A DNA stretch of 64,000 bases from Saprospiraceae bacterium (lineage in GTDB: Bacteria > Bacteroidota > Bacteroidia > Chitinophagales > Saprospiraceae): contig JALHRR010000018.1 of NCBI GenBank assembly GCA_022841345.1, positions 1 to 64,000 of the forward strand, given 5' to 3'. A program made the position numbers and the translations under genes. Under the pieces are notes generated by a model. It made no database searches. It had not been told where the DNA came from and saw only the letters and a list, made by a program, of their open reading frames with translations. Positions 29,062-38,269 of this stretch are shown piece by piece; the first letter of the stretch is position 1; the number at the start of each line of letters is the position of its first letter.

Positions 29062-29244
29062 AGAGACATACTACAATATTAAATACACCCATTAAAAAAT
29101 ACCCCGATTAAGGTAATGGCAGATATGTAATAATTCTAAGGAAAGTGCGATGAGAAATCTTCAATTCAAAGAATAGAAAGAATCGCCTCTGAGTAAACAA
29201 AACCGCAGTAACACTGGATGCAATTCAGGATAAAGCAATACCTT
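29062..29244. other. Gap upstream of the candidate small RNA
   Basis: With the small RNA the gene-free stretch is 410 bp. AT-rich; no reading frame or repeat recognised here. Confidence 0.4.
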
Positions 29245-30012
29245 TTAACTTGCGGGAGGTAGGGGCAGGAAAATACTGGTTTTCCTTTTATATTCCTCAA
29301 AGTCAGGTCTTCCGGCATATTTTTTCTCCAGCAGAGGGATCCCTGAAACAAATAAAATAAGCCAGGTAATGATGATGGGTCCAATAATGGATGGCCATAT
29401 AGGGATCGAATGCATGCACATAATGAAAATCCCCCACCATAATAGCACCTCTCCAAAATAATTGGGATGCCTGCTGTATCTCCATAATCCTGAGCAAATG
29501 ATTTTCCCTTTGTTTTCAGGATTTTTTTTGAACGCTGCCAATTGATAGTCGCTTATCGCTTCAAAATAAAATCCAATACACCAGAGCAGCAAACCTGGAA
29601 AATAAAACCATGAATAAGGCTGTACACTGTACTCGTGAAACATCAGGACCGGTAAGGCTATCAGAAATAATAATAAACCCTGAAGCATAAACACTTGCAG
29701 CCAGGAACGCAGATAGAACCATTTGCCCCATTCCATTCTCCACTGTTGATATCGGAAGTCTTCCGGTTTGTTGCGATTTCGCGAAAGGACATGTATAGAA
29801 AGCCTTATTCCCCAGATTGTAATCAGTATAGAAAGTATAATATTTTGAAAATCAAATGCATCTCTTGTAATCACAGATATCCAGTTCAGTAAAACGAATC
29901 CCGGACCCCAGGCCACATCTGCTATATCATTTCGCTTTAGCCATAGAGCCAGGATGAACCCAATGTTCATGTATACAAACAAAATTATAGCGAGCTGAAT
30001 GTAATAATTCAT
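29245..30012 (-). CDS. DUF1295 membrane protein, steroid 5-alpha-reductase-like
   Basis: 255 residues from ATG 30012, which overlaps the upstream stop by 4 bp; a GTG at 30036 would extend deep into that gene. About six membrane helices. [10 protein letters not shown] near the N-terminus and [21 protein letters not shown] in the C-terminal half are the DUF1295 signature, shared with the NADPH-binding region of steroid reductases and ICMT-type methyltransferases. It probably reduces or modifies a lipid. In other bacteria DUF1295 and DUF2177 genes occur with cyclopropane-fatty-acid-synthase-like genes; none is present here. Confidence 0.88.
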   Translation of the reverse strand: MNYYIQLAIILFVYMNIGFILALWLKRNDIADVAWGPGFVLLNWISVITRDAFDFQNIILSILITIWGIRLSIHVLSRNRNKPEDFRYQQWRMEWGKWFYLRSWLQVFMLQGLLLFLIALPVLMFHEYSVQPYSWFYFPGLLLWCIGFYFEAISDYQLAAFKKNPENKGKIICSGLWRYSRHPNYFGEVLLWWGIFIMCMHSIPIWPSIIGPIIITWLILFVSGIPLLEKKYAGRPDFEEYKRKTSIFLPLPPAS

Positions 30013-30407
30013 ATCCCAAATTTTCTTGCAAGCCACCAGGTAATGACTGAAACAGAACCAGCAAGTACCATACCCCAGATCAAATCTACAATGACTACTT
30101 TAAGTGGCCAGTCTTTCAAGGTAGCCAGGTTAGTGAGATCATACGTAGCATATGTGATGAATCCGAACAAAATGCCATAACCCAGCGCATACTGCCATGA
30201 CCCGTTGAGATGAGCCGGAGCGATAACGAAAATGACCATTCCGGCCAGAAAAATCAGATAGAATAATATGGCTGCTGTCCAATTGACCTGTGGCCGCATC
30301 AGATGACCTATCTGTTGGGCATAGAAATTTTTGGCAATCAAACCGAGCCACAATATATCAATAGCGAAAAAGACCGGTAAGGCGATGAGGTAAAGTTTGT
30401 AGTACAT
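30009..30407 (-). CDS. DUF2177 membrane protein
   Basis: 132 residues with four membrane helices. [45 protein letters not shown] and VDLIWG are typical of DUF2177. The gene is translationally coupled with the DUF1295 gene by an ATGA overlap. Function unknown; the pairing with DUF1295 is known from other bacteria and suggests membrane-lipid modification or a stress response. Confidence 0.88.
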   Translation of the reverse strand: MYYKLYLIALPVFFAIDILWLGLIAKNFYAQQIGHLMRPQVNWTAAILFYLIFLAGMVIFVIAPAHLNGSWQYALGYGILFGFITYATYDLTNLATLKDWPLKVVIVDLIWGMVLAGSVSVITWWLARKFGI

Positions 30408-30796
30408 CTTATAAGATTGAATTAATGAATGGAGTTGGCATGAGCTTAAAATTACAAACAGTATTTAATAGTCTTGCTTTTACATTTCAATTGAATGATA
30501 TTCTGGTTAATTCCTGCCCGACCTTTTATTTCTAAAATTCATATAAACGGGACAAACAATGATGGTAGGGTAACTTTAATTGCAAATACCTTGTTATTTA
30601 GAATATGGAACAACTTCAATGCTTTAAATCAAAATTTGACACTAAAAGATTGTTTTAAAAATAGTAAATAAATAGTATATTTTGTAAATATAATTTAAAT
30701 GTTTGATTTTATTTGATAATTATTGTGTTTGTGATATTATTATAACTCTTTTTGGGGAATAATATGTATCTTTGCTTTCTAAATGTCTAAGACTGA
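30408..30796. other. AT-rich divergent intergenic region
   Basis: 389 bp between DUF2177 (minus) and the AraC-type gene (plus), strongly AT-rich from 30600 onward. On the plus strand TATCTTTG at 30767-30774 matches the -7 consensus, about 23 bp before ATG 30797; no -33 element at the usual distance. No reading frame or RNA seen. Confidence 0.45.
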
Positions 30797-31366
30797 ATGA
30801 ATTTGCACGTAAAACATATGATCAGTAGTAGCTGTATACAGATGGCTAAACAAAAATTGGCGGAGATAGGTATTTTTCCCGATGAAATAATATTAGGAAG
30901 GATAACCTTGAAGGAATTGAAGCTGGAGGAAGATAAACTAAAAGAAATAGAATCAGTGCTGGAAAGCCTGGGGTTCAAACTTCTTGAAAACAATCGAAAA
31001 GTCCTGATTGATAAAATTCAGCAAGTCATAAGGGAGATAGTGCATCAGATGGAAGAACGACCCACGAGCAATTACTCTGAGTTTATCAGTCAAGAGCTGG
31101 GCTATGACTACACCTATATTTCAAATTTGTATTCAGTAGAAACCGGTAAGACAATACAACAAAGTATTATCGAGCTCAAAATTGAAAGAGCCATTGATCT
31201 GATGGATCAGGATATCAGTTTCAAACAAATTTCTTACATACTGCATTACAGTAGTTTGGCTCACTTCTGTTCCCAATTCAAAAAAACTACCGGATTTACA
31301 CCAACAAAATTCAAGGAATTGGATAAGAAGGATCGGGTCTATGCCATAAAAAAAGCAAGTCAATAA
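30797..31366 (+). CDS. AraC-family regulator with degenerate heavy-metal-associated domain
   Basis: 189 residues. The C-terminal half (about 95-185) is an AraC/XylS double helix-turn-helix with IKxxRAIDLM-like spacing, ISYILHYSSLAHFCSQFKKTTGFTPTKF being its second helix-turn-helix. Residues 1-67 have the beta-alpha-beta pattern of an HMA domain (LHVKHM, helix, ITLKEL), a combination known in Bacteroidota. However, the usual metal motif MxCxxC reads MISSSC, so only the second Cys remains. It may therefore sense metal weakly or another ligand. It stands alone; a metal-handling cluster lies 17 kb away. Confidence 0.82.
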   Translation: MNLHVKHMISSSCIQMAKQKLAEIGIFPDEIILGRITLKELKLEEDKLKEIESVLESLGFKLLENNRKVLIDKIQQVIREIVHQMEERPTSNYSEFISQELGYDYTYISNLYSVETGKTIQQSIIELKIERAIDLMDQDISFKQISYILHYSSLAHFCSQFKKTTGFTPTKFKELDKKDRVYAIKKASQ

Positions 31367-31467
31367 CCCTGAAGAACTCAATTGGTAGAAATAAATTTTG
31401 TTAATTCAGCTAAGACTAGGAGCAGCACCGGCAACATAGGCTATATGAATCGGACTGACGATCCAAT

Positions 31468-31498
31468 AAAAAAGGCCTCCAAATTTGGAAGCCTTTTT
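31468..31498. terminator. Bidirectional terminator between AraC gene and tRNA-Leu
   Basis: An A-tract, a GGC(C/T)TCC/GGAAGCC hairpin with AAATTT loop and a T-tract. It can stop the plus-strand AraC transcript and, 9 bp after the tRNA 3' end, the minus-strand tRNA-Leu transcript. Confidence 0.8.
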
Positions 31499-31506
31499 AT
31501 GATCAG

Positions 31507-31588
31507 TGCGGGCGGAGGGACTCGAACCCCCATGCCTCTCGGCGCTAGATCCTAAGTCTAGTGCGTCTACCAGTTTCGCCACGCCCGC
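31507..31588 (-). tRNA. tRNA-Leu (anticodon UAG)
   Basis: 82 nt on the minus strand: acceptor GCGGGCG/CGCCCGC, D-arm TGGCGAAACTGGTAGACGC, anticodon stem CTAGA/TCTAG with loop CTTAGGA (anticodon TAG), a variable arm as in class II tRNA, and GGTTCGAGTCC T-loop. The CCA end is not encoded. Confidence 0.93.
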
Positions 31589-31619
31589 ATTCGGGATGTG
31601 CCTTTCTTCAAAAGCGAGG

Positions 31620-31651
31620 CAAATATACAGAATCAGAATTCATAATTCAAA
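31620..31651 (-). promoter_or_regulatory. Promoter of tRNA-Leu
   Basis: Minus strand: TTTG at 31651-31648, 20 bp spacer, TATATTTG at 31627-31620. This is a full match to the Bacteroidota TTTG/TAnnTTTG promoter, 31 bp before the tRNA 5' end. The remainder of the gap to 31773 holds no other feature. Confidence 0.7.
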
Positions 31652-31773
31652 GCAATAGCCTCAACTATTTTTTTATAATCGTAAAAGAGCGTCATCTAAT
31701 TACTACATTACAGGATTATTGTTTTATTTGCAATTATATTGTTAGTTTTCAATAAAAACCATAATCAAATAGT

Positions 31774-32229
31774 ATGAATACAGTTCAAGCTAGTTCAAAA
31801 AGTATCTTTCTTGCTGATGATGACGCAGATGACTGCACAATTTTTAGAGAAGCTTTAAGAGAAATAAATTACACAACTGAACTCACAATTTCCTACGATG
31901 GCGTAGAGCTAATGAATACGCTGGATGAAACTGTACCTCCCCCTCCTTTTGTCATATTTCTTGATCTTAATATGCCAAGGAAAGATGGATTTGAATCCTT
32001 GTCAGAAATTCGCCAAAATGAACGATACAAAAATATTCCGGTAGTAATCCTCACAACTGCATCTAATCCGGACATTATAGAAAGGACTTTCCATCTTGGC
32101 GCAAATTATTTTGTCAGAAAACCATCCACTTATTCTAAGCTTAAAGATGCCATTCACACCGTATTATCTTTAGATACTGCTCAATTAAATACTCAACCAG
32201 AAAGACAACATTTTGTACTATCGGCCTGA
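31774..32229 (+). CDS. Response regulator, receiver domain only (Rcp1-like)
   Basis: 151 residues, a single CheY-like domain. The acidic cluster DDDADD (15-20), phosphoacceptor Asp64 in FLDLNMP, the Thr in LTTA and Lys in VRKPS are all present. No output domain, so it relays phosphate or acts by protein contact. It sits 16 bp upstream of a hybrid-type histidine kinase gene in the same direction, an arrangement like Cph1/Rcp1-type pairs, and is probably its partner. Confidence 0.92.
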   Translation: MNTVQASSKSIFLADDDADDCTIFREALREINYTTELTISYDGVELMNTLDETVPPPPFVIFLDLNMPRKDGFESLSEIRQNERYKNIPVVILTTASNPDIIERTFHLGANYFVRKPSTYSKLKDAIHTVLSLDTAQLNTQPERQHFVLSA

Positions 32230-32245
32230 AAATCTTTATCGTGAA

Positions 32246-34123
32246 ATGAAAAAGTCAGGATTATCAGTTGTAAAAATAATTTTTGTGCTAGCAATAGTAT
32301 TATTGATTATTTTATCAGTTTTCTCCTATGTAAGAACTCAAAATCTTATTCAATCCTCTGAATGGGTGAATCATTCCACGCGAATAAAACTCAACCTGGC
32401 AAATGCATTCTCTGCTATTATTTCCATGGAGTCTTACCAGCGTGGCTACCTTATTACAAGAGACTCTGTGTTCCTTGAAAATTATAACCTGACCAGGGAG
32501 TATCTAAGTAACTCCATTCAAATGATTGAATCCCTGACATCTGACAATAAGGCTCATAGAGCAAATTTGCTTGAGTTAAAAAAAAATGTTTTTAAAAGAA
32601 TCGGATATCTCGAAAATTTGCTGGTTGAATCCAATACAAAATCAATTACTAATGAGAAAATGTTGAGAGGTAAGCAAATGATGGATGAGATTCAGAAAAT
32701 AATATTATTAATGTCTGATGAGGAAGATCAGCTATTGAAAATAAGGAATGCAAAACTTGAAAAAGAAATATTCTTCTCCCCGCTCATCACAACACTACTT
32801 TTGCTCTGTGCCACTTTTTTTATTCTGATTGCTTACTTTAAAATAATTGGAGATCTGAAGGAATCAGAAGATCTGAAAAGTGAAATTCTGAAAACGAATG
32901 CAATGCTTGAAGTAAAAAATGCAGAGCTCCAAAAAAGTGAAGAGCGATATCTGAAAATTTTTGACTTTAGTCCGGTAGCAATGACGCTGGCAGAGATAGG
33001 CAACAATCAAATTACTTATGCCAATGAAAATTTTTACAAAACTTTTGGCTATTCAAAAGAAGAAATAATCGGATATACTGCAGAAGAACTTAATTTGGTT
33101 TCACCTGAAGAAAATGAACGCTTAATTAAAATCATTCTGAGTCATTTGGATGATGACCGTCCATTGGAAGAGTTACAGAAATTGTCTCCTGAAGAGACGG
33201 AAAAATTGCTGCTCAAACTTCGTCTAAAAATGTTTAAGGATGGTTTTGAGGTTAATTATCAGCGGAAAAATGGTGAAAGTTTTTTCGCATTGGTATTTTT
33301 TGAGATAGTTGAAATTGGTGGAAAAAAAGTTACAATATCTTCCTACCAGGACATCTCAGAAAGAAAAAAAGCTGCTGCTCAGGTAGAAAAGCAAAATGAA
33401 GAGCTCAAAAAAATTAATAAAGAACTGGAATCATTTAATTACATCTCCAGTCATGATCTTCAGGAGCCATTGAGAAAGATTCAGATATTTTCCAACAGAA
33501 TATTGGAAACAGAGAAGGATAAATTGTCAGGTCCGGGACAGGAATACTTTAATAAAATACAGTCCTCAGCATTGAGAATGCAAAATCTAATAAGAGATTT
33601 GCTGGCTTATTCCAGAGTAAGCGCGGATGAGCAGGAATTTGTTAAAACTGACCTGACAAAAATAGTGGAACAAGTTGTCTCAGAGTTGAAAGAAACAATA
33701 GATGAAAAACAAGCCATTGTGGAGATAAGACAATTAGATTCATTGCAAATTATTCCTTTCCAGTTTCATCAGTTGTTTATTAACCTTTTCAGTAATGCTT
33801 TAAAATTTGCCAGAGAAGGAGTCCCGCTTCAGATTTCTGTTGAATCATCTGTTCAAAAAGGGAGCAAATTTTCAAATGATTACCTTAAAGCGGATTTAAA
33901 ATACTGCCACATCATTGTCCAGGATAATGGTATCGGTTTTGAACAGGAATATGCTGACAAAATTTTCGATGTATTCCGTCAGCTCAATGTAAAAGGTAAA
34001 TATGAAGGTTCCGGTATCGGGCTTTCCATCGTGAAAAAAATTGTGGATAATCACAATGGCTATATCACTGCCAGAGGTAAGCTTAATGAAGGAGCCAGAT
34101 TTGATATTTATATTCCGGTCTGA
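32246..34123 (+). CDS. CHASE3-PAS sensor histidine kinase
   Basis: 625 residues from ATG 32246; an upstream TTG at 32213 would overlap the response regulator. Membrane helix 1 (about 8-29), a periplasmic CHASE3-like domain with ESYQRGYLITRDSVFLENY, membrane helix 2 (about 180-202), PAS domain (about 235-355), HisKA with phosphoacceptor His in ISSHDLQEPLRKI, and an HATPase domain with N box (NLFSNALKFA) and G boxes (DNGIGF, GSGIGLSI). It phosphorylates the adjacent receiver protein in response to an unknown extracytoplasmic or PAS-bound signal. Confidence 0.92.
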   Translation: MKKSGLSVVKIIFVLAIVLLIILSVFSYVRTQNLIQSSEWVNHSTRIKLNLANAFSAIISMESYQRGYLITRDSVFLENYNLTREYLSNSIQMIESLTSDNKAHRANLLELKKNVFKRIGYLENLLVESNTKSITNEKMLRGKQMMDEIQKIILLMSDEEDQLLKIRNAKLEKEIFFSPLITTLLLLCATFFILIAYFKIIGDLKESEDLKSEILKTNAMLEVKNAELQKSEERYLKIFDFSPVAMTLAEIGNNQITYANENFYKTFGYSKEEIIGYTAEELNLVSPEENERLIKIILSHLDDDRPLEELQKLSPEETEKLLLKLRLKMFKDGFEVNYQRKNGESFFALVFFEIVEIGGKKVTISSYQDISERKKAAAQVEKQNEELKKINKELESFNYISSHDLQEPLRKIQIFSNRILETEKDKLSGPGQEYFNKIQSSALRMQNLIRDLLAYSRVSADEQEFVKTDLTKIVEQVVSELKETIDEKQAIVEIRQLDSLQIIPFQFHQLFINLFSNALKFAREGVPLQISVESSVQKGSKFSNDYLKADLKYCHIIVQDNGIGFEQEYADKIFDVFRQLNVKGKYEGSGIGLSIVKKIVDNHNGYITARGKLNEGARFDIYIPV

Positions 34124-34536
34124 GAAGAAAGCTGTTGGCTTTTAACGAAAAGCCGGGGTTGAGGTTGGCTGCGCCTTTAGTATCGGGTAGAGATTGTGTG
34201 TTGAGCTGCGCTTTGCTTGCTCAGTGTGCTGCAGCCGCTTGCTTCGCGCGGCTGCGTGATGTGGTTCGCATAGCTCCCGGGATGAATTGTGTGCGGTGAG
34301 TGTGAGTGTGGAGCAGCCGTGTGAGAGTTATGAGTTATGATGAGCCGCAGTGTTACGTGTGTATAAGAAAAAATTAAAATGTGCCTTTGTTTGATCGCCG
34401 ATGGCGATCATTGGCTGTTACACATCACGTGAACGAAGTGAACCACATCCCGCGCAAGCTCACACGAGCCGGGCTTTGCCCGAGCTCATACACCGGGCAA
34501 GGAGCTACCCTCTAACGCGCCTTAGGCGTGCTACTC
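34124..34536. repeat. Gap rich in short palindromes with 3-nt loops
   Basis: 413 bp without a convincing gene, GC- and GT-rich, very unlike the flanking AT-rich coding sequence. Palindromes include GATCGCC-GAT-GGCGATC (34393-34409, perfect), CGGGC-TTT-GCCCG (about 34471) and CGCGCC-TTA-GGCGTG (about 34517). CACATC/GTGATGTGG words resemble the delimiter of repeat A, so this may be a degraded relative. Confidence 0.55.
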
Positions 34537-35604
34537 CTATCGATTCTGATACTGATCCTCGTAATACTGGAGATAAGCTCCTGAAGTCACATGCTCCAGC
34601 CATTCTTCATTATTGAGATACCAGTCAATAGTTTTGCTTAAGCCCTCTTCGAAGGTAAGAGACGGAACCCAGCCGAGTTCTCTTTGAATTTTTCCGGCAT
34701 CAATAGCATAGCGCAAATCATGCCCGGCACGGTCTTTCACATACGTGATCAGATTTCTGGAAGTCCCCTGTGCTTTACCGGTTTTCTGATCTACTAAATC
34801 GCACATGAGATGCACCAAATCAAGATTCTTCCATTCATTATGTCCGCCAATATTATAGGTTTCCCCTGAAGCCCCTTTGTGGAATACCAGATCCAGCGCC
34901 ATCACATGGTCTCCGACGAATAACCAATCTCTGACATTTTCTCCCTTACCATAGACAGGCAGAGGCTTTCCTGTAAGGACATTGCGAATAAACAGCGGAA
35001 TCAATTTCTCCGGAAACTGGTAAGGACCGTAATTATTGGAGCAATTTGAAACTACAACAGGGAGATTATAAGTATGCCCGAAAGCCATCACGAGGTGATC
35101 CGATCCGGCTTTAGATGCAGAATAAGGACTGCGGGGATCATAGGCTGTGGTCTCCTCAAAAAGCCCCTCCTCTCCCAATGATCCGTAGACTTCGTCAGTA
35201 GAAATGTGCAAAAATCTTTTGTCTGACATATTCTCTTTCCAGGATTCTTTTGCAGCCTGAAGCATGGATGCTGTACCCATTACATTCGTATGAACAAAAA
35301 TCAATGGGTCAGAAATGGATCGATCTACATGAGATTCCGCTGCACAATGCATGACACCGTCTACTGCATATGTGTTAAAAACTTCTCTGAGTTGATTAAG
35401 ATCTGTGATATCTCCGCGGACAAACTGATAATTGGGAAGATGCTCGATGTCTCTCAGGTTTTCAAGGTTTCCGGCATAAGTCAGTTTATCGAAATTGATA
35501 ATCCTGTAGTCCGGATATTTTGTCACCATATGTCTCACAAGATGTGATCCGATAAATCCGGCTCCACCGGTGATTAGTATATTCCTTTTGAATTGATCTG
35601 ACAT
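34537..35604 (-). CDS. rfbB: dTDP-glucose 4,6-dehydratase
   Basis: 355 residues, extended SDR. It converts dTDP-glucose to dTDP-4-keto-6-deoxyglucose, the precursor of rhamnose and other deoxysugars. GGAGFIGSH (13-21) binds NAD; STDEVYGSLGEEG and SPYSASKAGSDH (YxxxK) form the active site; NYGPYQFPEKLIPL is characteristic of RmlB. It starts 12 bp after the ugd stop, so it lies last in a glycosyltransferase-ugd-rfbB order. No rfbA, C or D in the window. Confidence 0.93.
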   Translation of the reverse strand: MSDQFKRNILITGGAGFIGSHLVRHMVTKYPDYRIINFDKLTYAGNLENLRDIEHLPNYQFVRGDITDLNQLREVFNTYAVDGVMHCAAESHVDRSISDPLIFVHTNVMGTASMLQAAKESWKENMSDKRFLHISTDEVYGSLGEEGLFEETTAYDPRSPYSASKAGSDHLVMAFGHTYNLPVVVSNCSNNYGPYQFPEKLIPLFIRNVLTGKPLPVYGKGENVRDWLFVGDHVMALDLVFHKGASGETYNIGGHNEWKNLDLVHLMCDLVDQKTGKAQGTSRNLITYVKDRAGHDLRYAIDAGKIQRELGWVPSLTFEEGLSKTIDWYLNNEEWLEHVTSGAYLQYYEDQYQNR

Positions 35605-35616
35605 AGTTTGTAAATA

Positions 35617-36936
35617 TTACCTCGCATCAACGACACTACGGCCGATACTATTATAATAAAATCCTTCTTCCTCTAAATTATGAAGATCATAAAGATTTCT
35701 TCCGTCGAAAATGACAGGTGAGGAAAGCAATTGCTTCATCACTTCAAAACTTGGAGTCCTGAACAGAGCCCATTCTGTCACAATAGCCAGCGCATCCGCT
35801 CCGACAAGCGCTTCGTACTGATCCTTGACAAATTTGATCTTATCTCCATATATTGCCTGCACATTGGGCATTGCTTCCGGATCGAAAGCTCTGATATTTG
35901 CCCCTGCGGCCAATAAATCATCAATAATACTCAATGCAGGAGCTTCACGAATATCATCAGTATTAGGCTTGAAAGCCAGACCCCAAACAGCAATCGTTTT
36001 GCCATTAACATCACCATCGAAGTATTTCAATATTTTATCACTAAGAATCTGCTTTTGGATGGAATTGACATTCATTACAGATTCCAATATCTTGAAATCA
36101 TAACCTTCTCCATGAGCAGTCTTGGCTAAAGCCATTACATCTTTTGGAAAGCAAGATCCTCCGTATCCTACTCCCGGGAACAAAAATCGTTTGCCGATTC
36201 TGGTATCACTACCCATACCAATGCGCACAAAATCCACATTTGCACCAAGCTTTTCGCAAAGATTAGCGATCTCATTCATGAAACTGATCCTGGTAGCCAG
36301 ATAAGAATTAGCGGCATATTTGGTCATTTCTGCAGAGCGTTCATCCATGACAATGATGGGATTACCCTGACGAACGAAGGGCTCATACAATCTGCGCATG
36401 ACAGTTGCGGCCCTTTCGGAGGAAGTCCCGATCACCACTCTGTCTGGTTTCATAAAATCATCTACGGCAACTCCTTCACGCAGAAATTCAGGATTGGAGA
36501 CCACATCAAACAGATCTTCGCTAAGGTTCTCCGCCAGAATGGCATGGACCTTATCAGAAGTCCCTACCGGCACTGTGCTCTTGTCAATGATGACAGTGTA
36601 TTTTGTAATCATCTTACTCAACTGCCTCGCTACACCCATGATGTAGGAGAGATCTGCAGATCCATCCTCACCGGGAGGAGTAGGTAATGCAAGGAAAATG
36701 ATTTCAGCGTGATCGGCAGCTGAGTGAAGATCAGTTGTAAAGTGTAATCTGCCTTGTTTTATATTTCTTTCGAAGATTTGCTCCAGACCGGGTTCGTAGA
36801 TGGTGACTACTCCGGATTGCAATTTTTCTACTTTTTTTGCATCGATGTCAACGCAGATAACATCATTACCGGTTTCGGCAAAACATGTTCCTGTGACCAG
36901 TCCGACATAGCCGGTTCCTACTACTGCCAATTTCAT
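35617..36936 (-). CDS. ugd: UDP-glucose 6-dehydrogenase
   Basis: 439 residues. It oxidises UDP-glucose to UDP-glucuronate in two NAD-dependent steps for capsule or exopolysaccharide. The NAD loop is GTGYVGLVTG (7-16), substrate contacts PEFLREG, and the catalytic Cys is in GGSCFPKDV. WGLAFKPNTDDIREAP is the usual C-terminal signature. Full length. It shares a direction with rfbB (12 bp gap) and with the upstream glycosyltransferase (65 bp gap). Confidence 0.94.
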   Translation of the reverse strand: MKLAVVGTGYVGLVTGTCFAETGNDVICVDIDAKKVEKLQSGVVTIYEPGLEQIFERNIKQGRLHFTTDLHSAADHAEIIFLALPTPPGEDGSADLSYIMGVARQLSKMITKYTVIIDKSTVPVGTSDKVHAILAENLSEDLFDVVSNPEFLREGVAVDDFMKPDRVVIGTSSERAATVMRRLYEPFVRQGNPIIVMDERSAEMTKYAANSYLATRISFMNEIANLCEKLGANVDFVRIGMGSDTRIGKRFLFPGVGYGGSCFPKDVMALAKTAHGEGYDFKILESVMNVNSIQKQILSDKILKYFDGDVNGKTIAVWGLAFKPNTDDIREAPALSIIDDLLAAGANIRAFDPEAMPNVQAIYGDKIKFVKDQYEALVGADALAIVTEWALFRTPSFEVMKQLLSSPVIFDGRNLYDLHNLEEEGFYYNSIGRSVVDAR

Positions 36937-36976
36937 TATGTATGCATTTTAAGATTAAATCAGAACTTCAAGGGCG

Positions 36977-36984
36977 CAAAGATA
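36977..36984 (-). promoter_or_regulatory. Putative -7 box of ugd
   Basis: TATCTTTG on the minus strand matches TAnnTTTG, 40 bp before the ugd ATG, suggesting ugd-rfbB can be transcribed apart from the upstream gene. No -33 box at standard spacing. Confidence 0.4.
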
Positions 36985-37001
36985 GTAAAGACTGAGGCAA
37001 A

Positions 37002-38120
37002 TTATCTGCTTATTAATGAATGAATCTGAGCGGCTGTCTTATCCCAGTTAAAGTCCTTAGCTTTATGAAGACCTTTTTGAATGAGTGATTCCCTCATTCC
37101 GAAATCAGAAGCAACAGATTTCATTGCCAGAGCAATTTCTGGGACATCATAGGGTGAAACCAAATATGATGCATTTGCTCCGATTTCTGCCATGGATGAA
37201 ATATTTGAAGTGATCACCGGGACCCCCGCCTGAAAAGCCTCTACAACAGGCAACCCAAATCCTTCCAGCAATGAGACATAGACCTGCGCCACTGCAGAAC
37301 CTACTAAGAGGTGTATCTCACTTTCCTCAATATGACCGGGTAAAATGATATCGGAGCGAAAGGGTGATGTTTCTATGGCTTGTTTCAATTCATTGGAGTT
37401 CCATGCCATCCTTCCGGCCAGGATAAGTGGAAAATTTTCCGATGTAGAAGATCTGAATTGCTCATAGGCCTTTACGAGCCTGACAATATTTTTGCGGGGT
37501 TGTAACGCCCCCACAAACAAAAAATAAGGTCTTCCGCCGGTCCATTTTTGTCTGGCATCTTTAATCTGATCTTTGCTTAATGGACGAAATACTTCTCTTG
37601 TTCCATTATACACTACGGTTGTTTTTGCTCTGGCTTCAGATCCTCCTGCACGCTCTATATCTGCTGCTGTTGCTTCTGAAATAGCAACAATCATATCTGC
37701 TCTGTTGATGAAAAGCGGCATATACTTCCGGTAATATGACAATTGATTGGCAGGAATACTCTCGGGAAAATGCAGATACGCCAGGTCATGGATCACCAGT
37801 AATGTTTTGCCCCGAAACCTTAGCGAACAAAATCCGTCCGGGGAAATGAATATATCAGGGCGAAACTGATTCAATACGAAAGGAATAGAAAGCTCAAACC
37901 AGGTAGTAAATAAAACAGGATGTCTGGCAGGAGGCGGAACGACCTGAGCTTTCACTTTTTCGGTAAACAAAAAACGTTTGTCAAAGGCTCTGTCAAATAA
38001 AAATAAATACTCATTCTCAGGAAACATCCGGCACATCCGGCTGAATACTTCATAGGTGTACCAACCGTAGCCTTCAAGCCCTTTACGCAATAGAAACCGG
38101 GTATTTACAGCGATTTTCAA
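37002..38120 (-). CDS. Glycosyltransferase family 4 (GT-B)
   Basis: 372 residues, no signal peptide. Donor-binding features: FLFVGALQPRKNIVRLVKAY and the EX7E-type segment EGFGLPVVEAFQAGVPVI; the N-terminal half has GLEGYGWYTYEVF and VIHDLAYLHFPES, as in mannosyl- or rhamnosyltransferases of the group. It probably adds one sugar in surface polysaccharide synthesis, using products of pathways that include the two nucleotide-sugar genes after it. Sugar specificity cannot be read from sequence. Confidence 0.88.
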   Translation of the reverse strand: MKIAVNTRFLLRKGLEGYGWYTYEVFSRMCRMFPENEYLFLFDRAFDKRFLFTEKVKAQVVPPPARHPVLFTTWFELSIPFVLNQFRPDIFISPDGFCSLRFRGKTLLVIHDLAYLHFPESIPANQLSYYRKYMPLFINRADMIVAISEATAADIERAGGSEARAKTTVVYNGTREVFRPLSKDQIKDARQKWTGGRPYFLFVGALQPRKNIVRLVKAYEQFRSSTSENFPLILAGRMAWNSNELKQAIETSPFRSDIILPGHIEESEIHLLVGSAVAQVYVSLLEGFGLPVVEAFQAGVPVITSNISSMAEIGANASYLVSPYDVPEIALAMKSVASDFGMRESLIQKGLHKAKDFNWDKTAAQIHSLISR

Positions 38121-38188
38121 ATCAGATCATAATCTCGGATGGATAAATGTTCCTGCACACTTTCTGAAACTGAACAGGAAAAACTTTG

Positions 38189-38230
38189 CAAACATAAGCC
38201 ATCCTCACACGTTTTACGATAGTATATTTG
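38189..38230. promoter_or_regulatory. Divergent -7 boxes of glycosyltransferase and nadB
   Basis: TATGTTTG on the minus strand (38196-38189) points toward the glycosyltransferase gene; TATATTTG on the plus strand (38223-38230) points toward nadB. Both match TAnnTTTG; -33 elements are unclear. Confidence 0.4.
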
Positions 38231-38269
38231 AATATTGATTTAAATTTGGTCCTCTAAATCACAGAAGCC

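Noticed and set aside
31507-31588. tRNA-Leu as an integration site of a mobile element
   Set aside because: No integrase, direct repeat of the tRNA end, or foreign gene block is found beside it.
34401-34616. 71-residue plus-strand frame after the histidine kinase
   Set aside because: It overlaps the 3' end of rfbB in antisense and consists of translated palindromes.
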